Source: Ptychodera flava | Taxonomy: Eukaryota; Hemichordata; Enteropneusta; Ptychoderidae | Reading direction: 5' to 3' | Assembly (NCBI RefSeq): GCF_041260155.1 | Contig: NC_091940.1 | Span: forward strand, 28,679,651 to 28,743,650 | Length of the DNA: 64,000 bases | Shown here: positions 61,432 through 64,000 of the stretch, in pieces | How positions within the stretch are numbered: the stretch's first letter is position 1 | Layout of the letters: every line of letters begins with the position of its first letter | Made by a program: the position numbers and the translations under genes | The notes under the pieces: model-generated | Told to the model about the DNA's origin: nothing | Database searches by the model: none | What the model saw: the letters and a program-made list of their open reading frames with translations, nothing else

Positions 61432-61492
61432 CTTGATTCTTCTAATGGGACACCCGAACGATTCGCACCATTCTCAACAGTTTCCATGGCCA
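61432..61492 (-). pseudogene. orphan SDR exon (sixth-exon homologue)
   Basis: Reads AMETVENGANRSGVPLEES, matching AMEVIGNSAKRLDISFEES of the complete SDR exon 25051-24990. It is 61 rather than 62 nt long, has no AG acceptor in front (ATTCACCG), and the donor region has changed (AAGGTCTCAG). Neither preceding nor following SDR exons are found nearby; it lies about 680 bases downstream of the SDR gene ending at 62172. Best read as the remnant of another lost copy. Confidence 0.75.
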
Positions 61493-62171
61493 CGGTGAAT
61501 ATGAGTGGAGTGAAATAACTTGGTGATTATTTTGATATGGACTATAAGTTAACCTGATAACGAGCATTACAATAAGAGTTAAGGTGTCGTATACTTGAAT
61601 TTCGATCGTTTGCAAGTAATTAGGAAAGAAGATGCATTTTGAACAGATTTTTTATTTAGAATTCAATAAGACAACAATTACATTCCAGTCTTGATGTCAC
61701 AAAAGAGTGCACTAATTTCTCAACGGGTTTTGGCAACATTCCGTAGTTAAAAGTCCAGTCATCGGATGGAGTTTAATTCTTCGCTTTCCCTTTATTGAAA
61801 GGCTGAACAACTCTACAAGTTCAATCTTGAATTCAGACGATGTGAGACTCAAACGCTCTCCGATCAAACTCACACGAATGAACGTCCACGAAAATCGTTT
61901 AGCATCTATTTGTGTTAAAAAAGAGCTCTCACTTGCGTTTGTTTTGTGATCAGATCAAATGTAAAATTTGACAAGGACAGATGCAGATTTGGAAACATAC
62001 CCTATAATACAATAAACACACTCAACGATTTTGAACGTTTTGATACTTTGACCTCAGAGACATTGATAGTTTTGACTGGAGAAAGGCGTGTCGAGTACAG
62101 AGCAAAGGAAGCGAGAAACAAAAGGCGGTATTTTAACTCTTAAAATGGGTAGTTGCATCCGAGCTTTAGAG

Positions 62172-63486
<1,315 letters not shown>

Positions 63487-64000
63487 CTGAAAATAGCAAG
63501 ATGCATACAGTGAAAATATAAATGATGATACCATACGCGCATTCCAGTCAGGGTGTGACTTGGTACAACATTAAAATTGTGCGCTACTTCTGCTCGCGTC
63601 ACTGCATAAAAACGCTATAATACTTACTGTATTAGCATGAATATTGTCTGTATTTTAGCTGAATAGTGCATATACAGGTGAATACAGTTTATAATCCATT
63701 GCTTGTATTCAGAAAGCCTGTATTCATGTGGATTCATGTGAATTCACGTGTATTATACTATAATACAGGCGACTCGTTAATGTGAATTTATCTGTATTAT
63801 CGCGTTTTCATGCAGCGCGTGGTAATGTGTGCTGCCGTGTGTGAAACAAAGACAAGTCGCGCGAATCATGGATTTGCGAAGCGCATACAAAGATTATATC
63901 ATAAGCTTACCAGTGTATTGATGGCGCAAATACAGCTATCTAATTGGTCGAGATGTGAAAAGAACCGTGGTATATTCGCAAGATTGGTACACGTGCGAGC
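63487..64000. other. intron sequence of the SDR paralogue
   Basis: No further exon is seen up to the window edge. Several AATACAG and GAATTCACGTG-like words recur at 63640-63790 without clear structure. Confidence 0.4.

Larger units (their letters stand above)
58513..62171. other. spacer between POFUT-like gene and SDR paralogue
   Basis: Holds the dispersed repeat at 58733-59165, the GTAT/GT array at 60345-60512 and the orphan SDR exon at 61432-61492. The missing 5' exon of the POFUT-like gene should be here but no signal-peptide exon stands out. Confidence 0.5.

Overview
This 64 kb window is eukaryotic nuclear DNA. Genes are split into short exons with GT-AG introns, and introns and spacers are full of microsatellites, MITE-like elements, a foldback family and one LTR element. 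The protein types (a 4-coumarate-CoA-ligase-like acyl-CoA synthetase, a bacterial-type 3-hydroxybutyrate-dehydrogenase-like SDR, a secreted JmjC protein and a POFUT-like enzyme) suit a marine invertebrate, perhaps an invertebrate deuterostome such as an acorn worm. The species call is a guess; the sequence does not settle it.

Layout. (1) 312-2582, plus strand: last four exons of an acyl-CoA synthetase. (2) 7291-14516, minus strand: an almost complete paralogue of it in eleven exons, convergent with the first. (3) 14.5-22.8 kb: spacer with a ~146 bp satellite, a perfect 100-bp-arm palindrome between two TA arrays, and dispersed repeats. (4) 22797-29256, minus: a complete eight-exon SDR of 266 residues. 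(5) 33142-33763, minus: a truncated, frame-disrupted copy of the last three SDR exons. (6) 37926-51385, plus: a seven-exon, 481-residue JmjC protein with signal peptide, intact Fe(II) triad, degenerate EF-hand-like tail and C-terminal HEEL. Its introns hold a young non-autonomous LTR element, two foldback elements and G-rich degenerate repeats. (7) 54379-58512, minus: a POFUT-like glycosyltransferase lacking its first exon(s). (8) 61432-61492: an orphan SDR exon. (9) 62172-63486, minus: the last three exons of another SDR paralogue that runs off the right edge.

How the genes relate. The ligases and SDRs form two locally expanded families of small-acid metabolism enzymes. The SDR keeps the Ser-Tyr-Lys catalytic residues, but the residues that bind 3-hydroxybutyrate in the bacterial enzyme are replaced, so its substrate is probably different. 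The JmjC and POFUT-like proteins both look like ER/secretory-pathway enzymes; no functional link between them is visible.

Most unusual signal: a family of tiny palindromic insertions (18-38 bp) that look flanked by 7-bp target duplications. Two of them can be checked against an empty site in the opposite arm of the foldback element they sit in.
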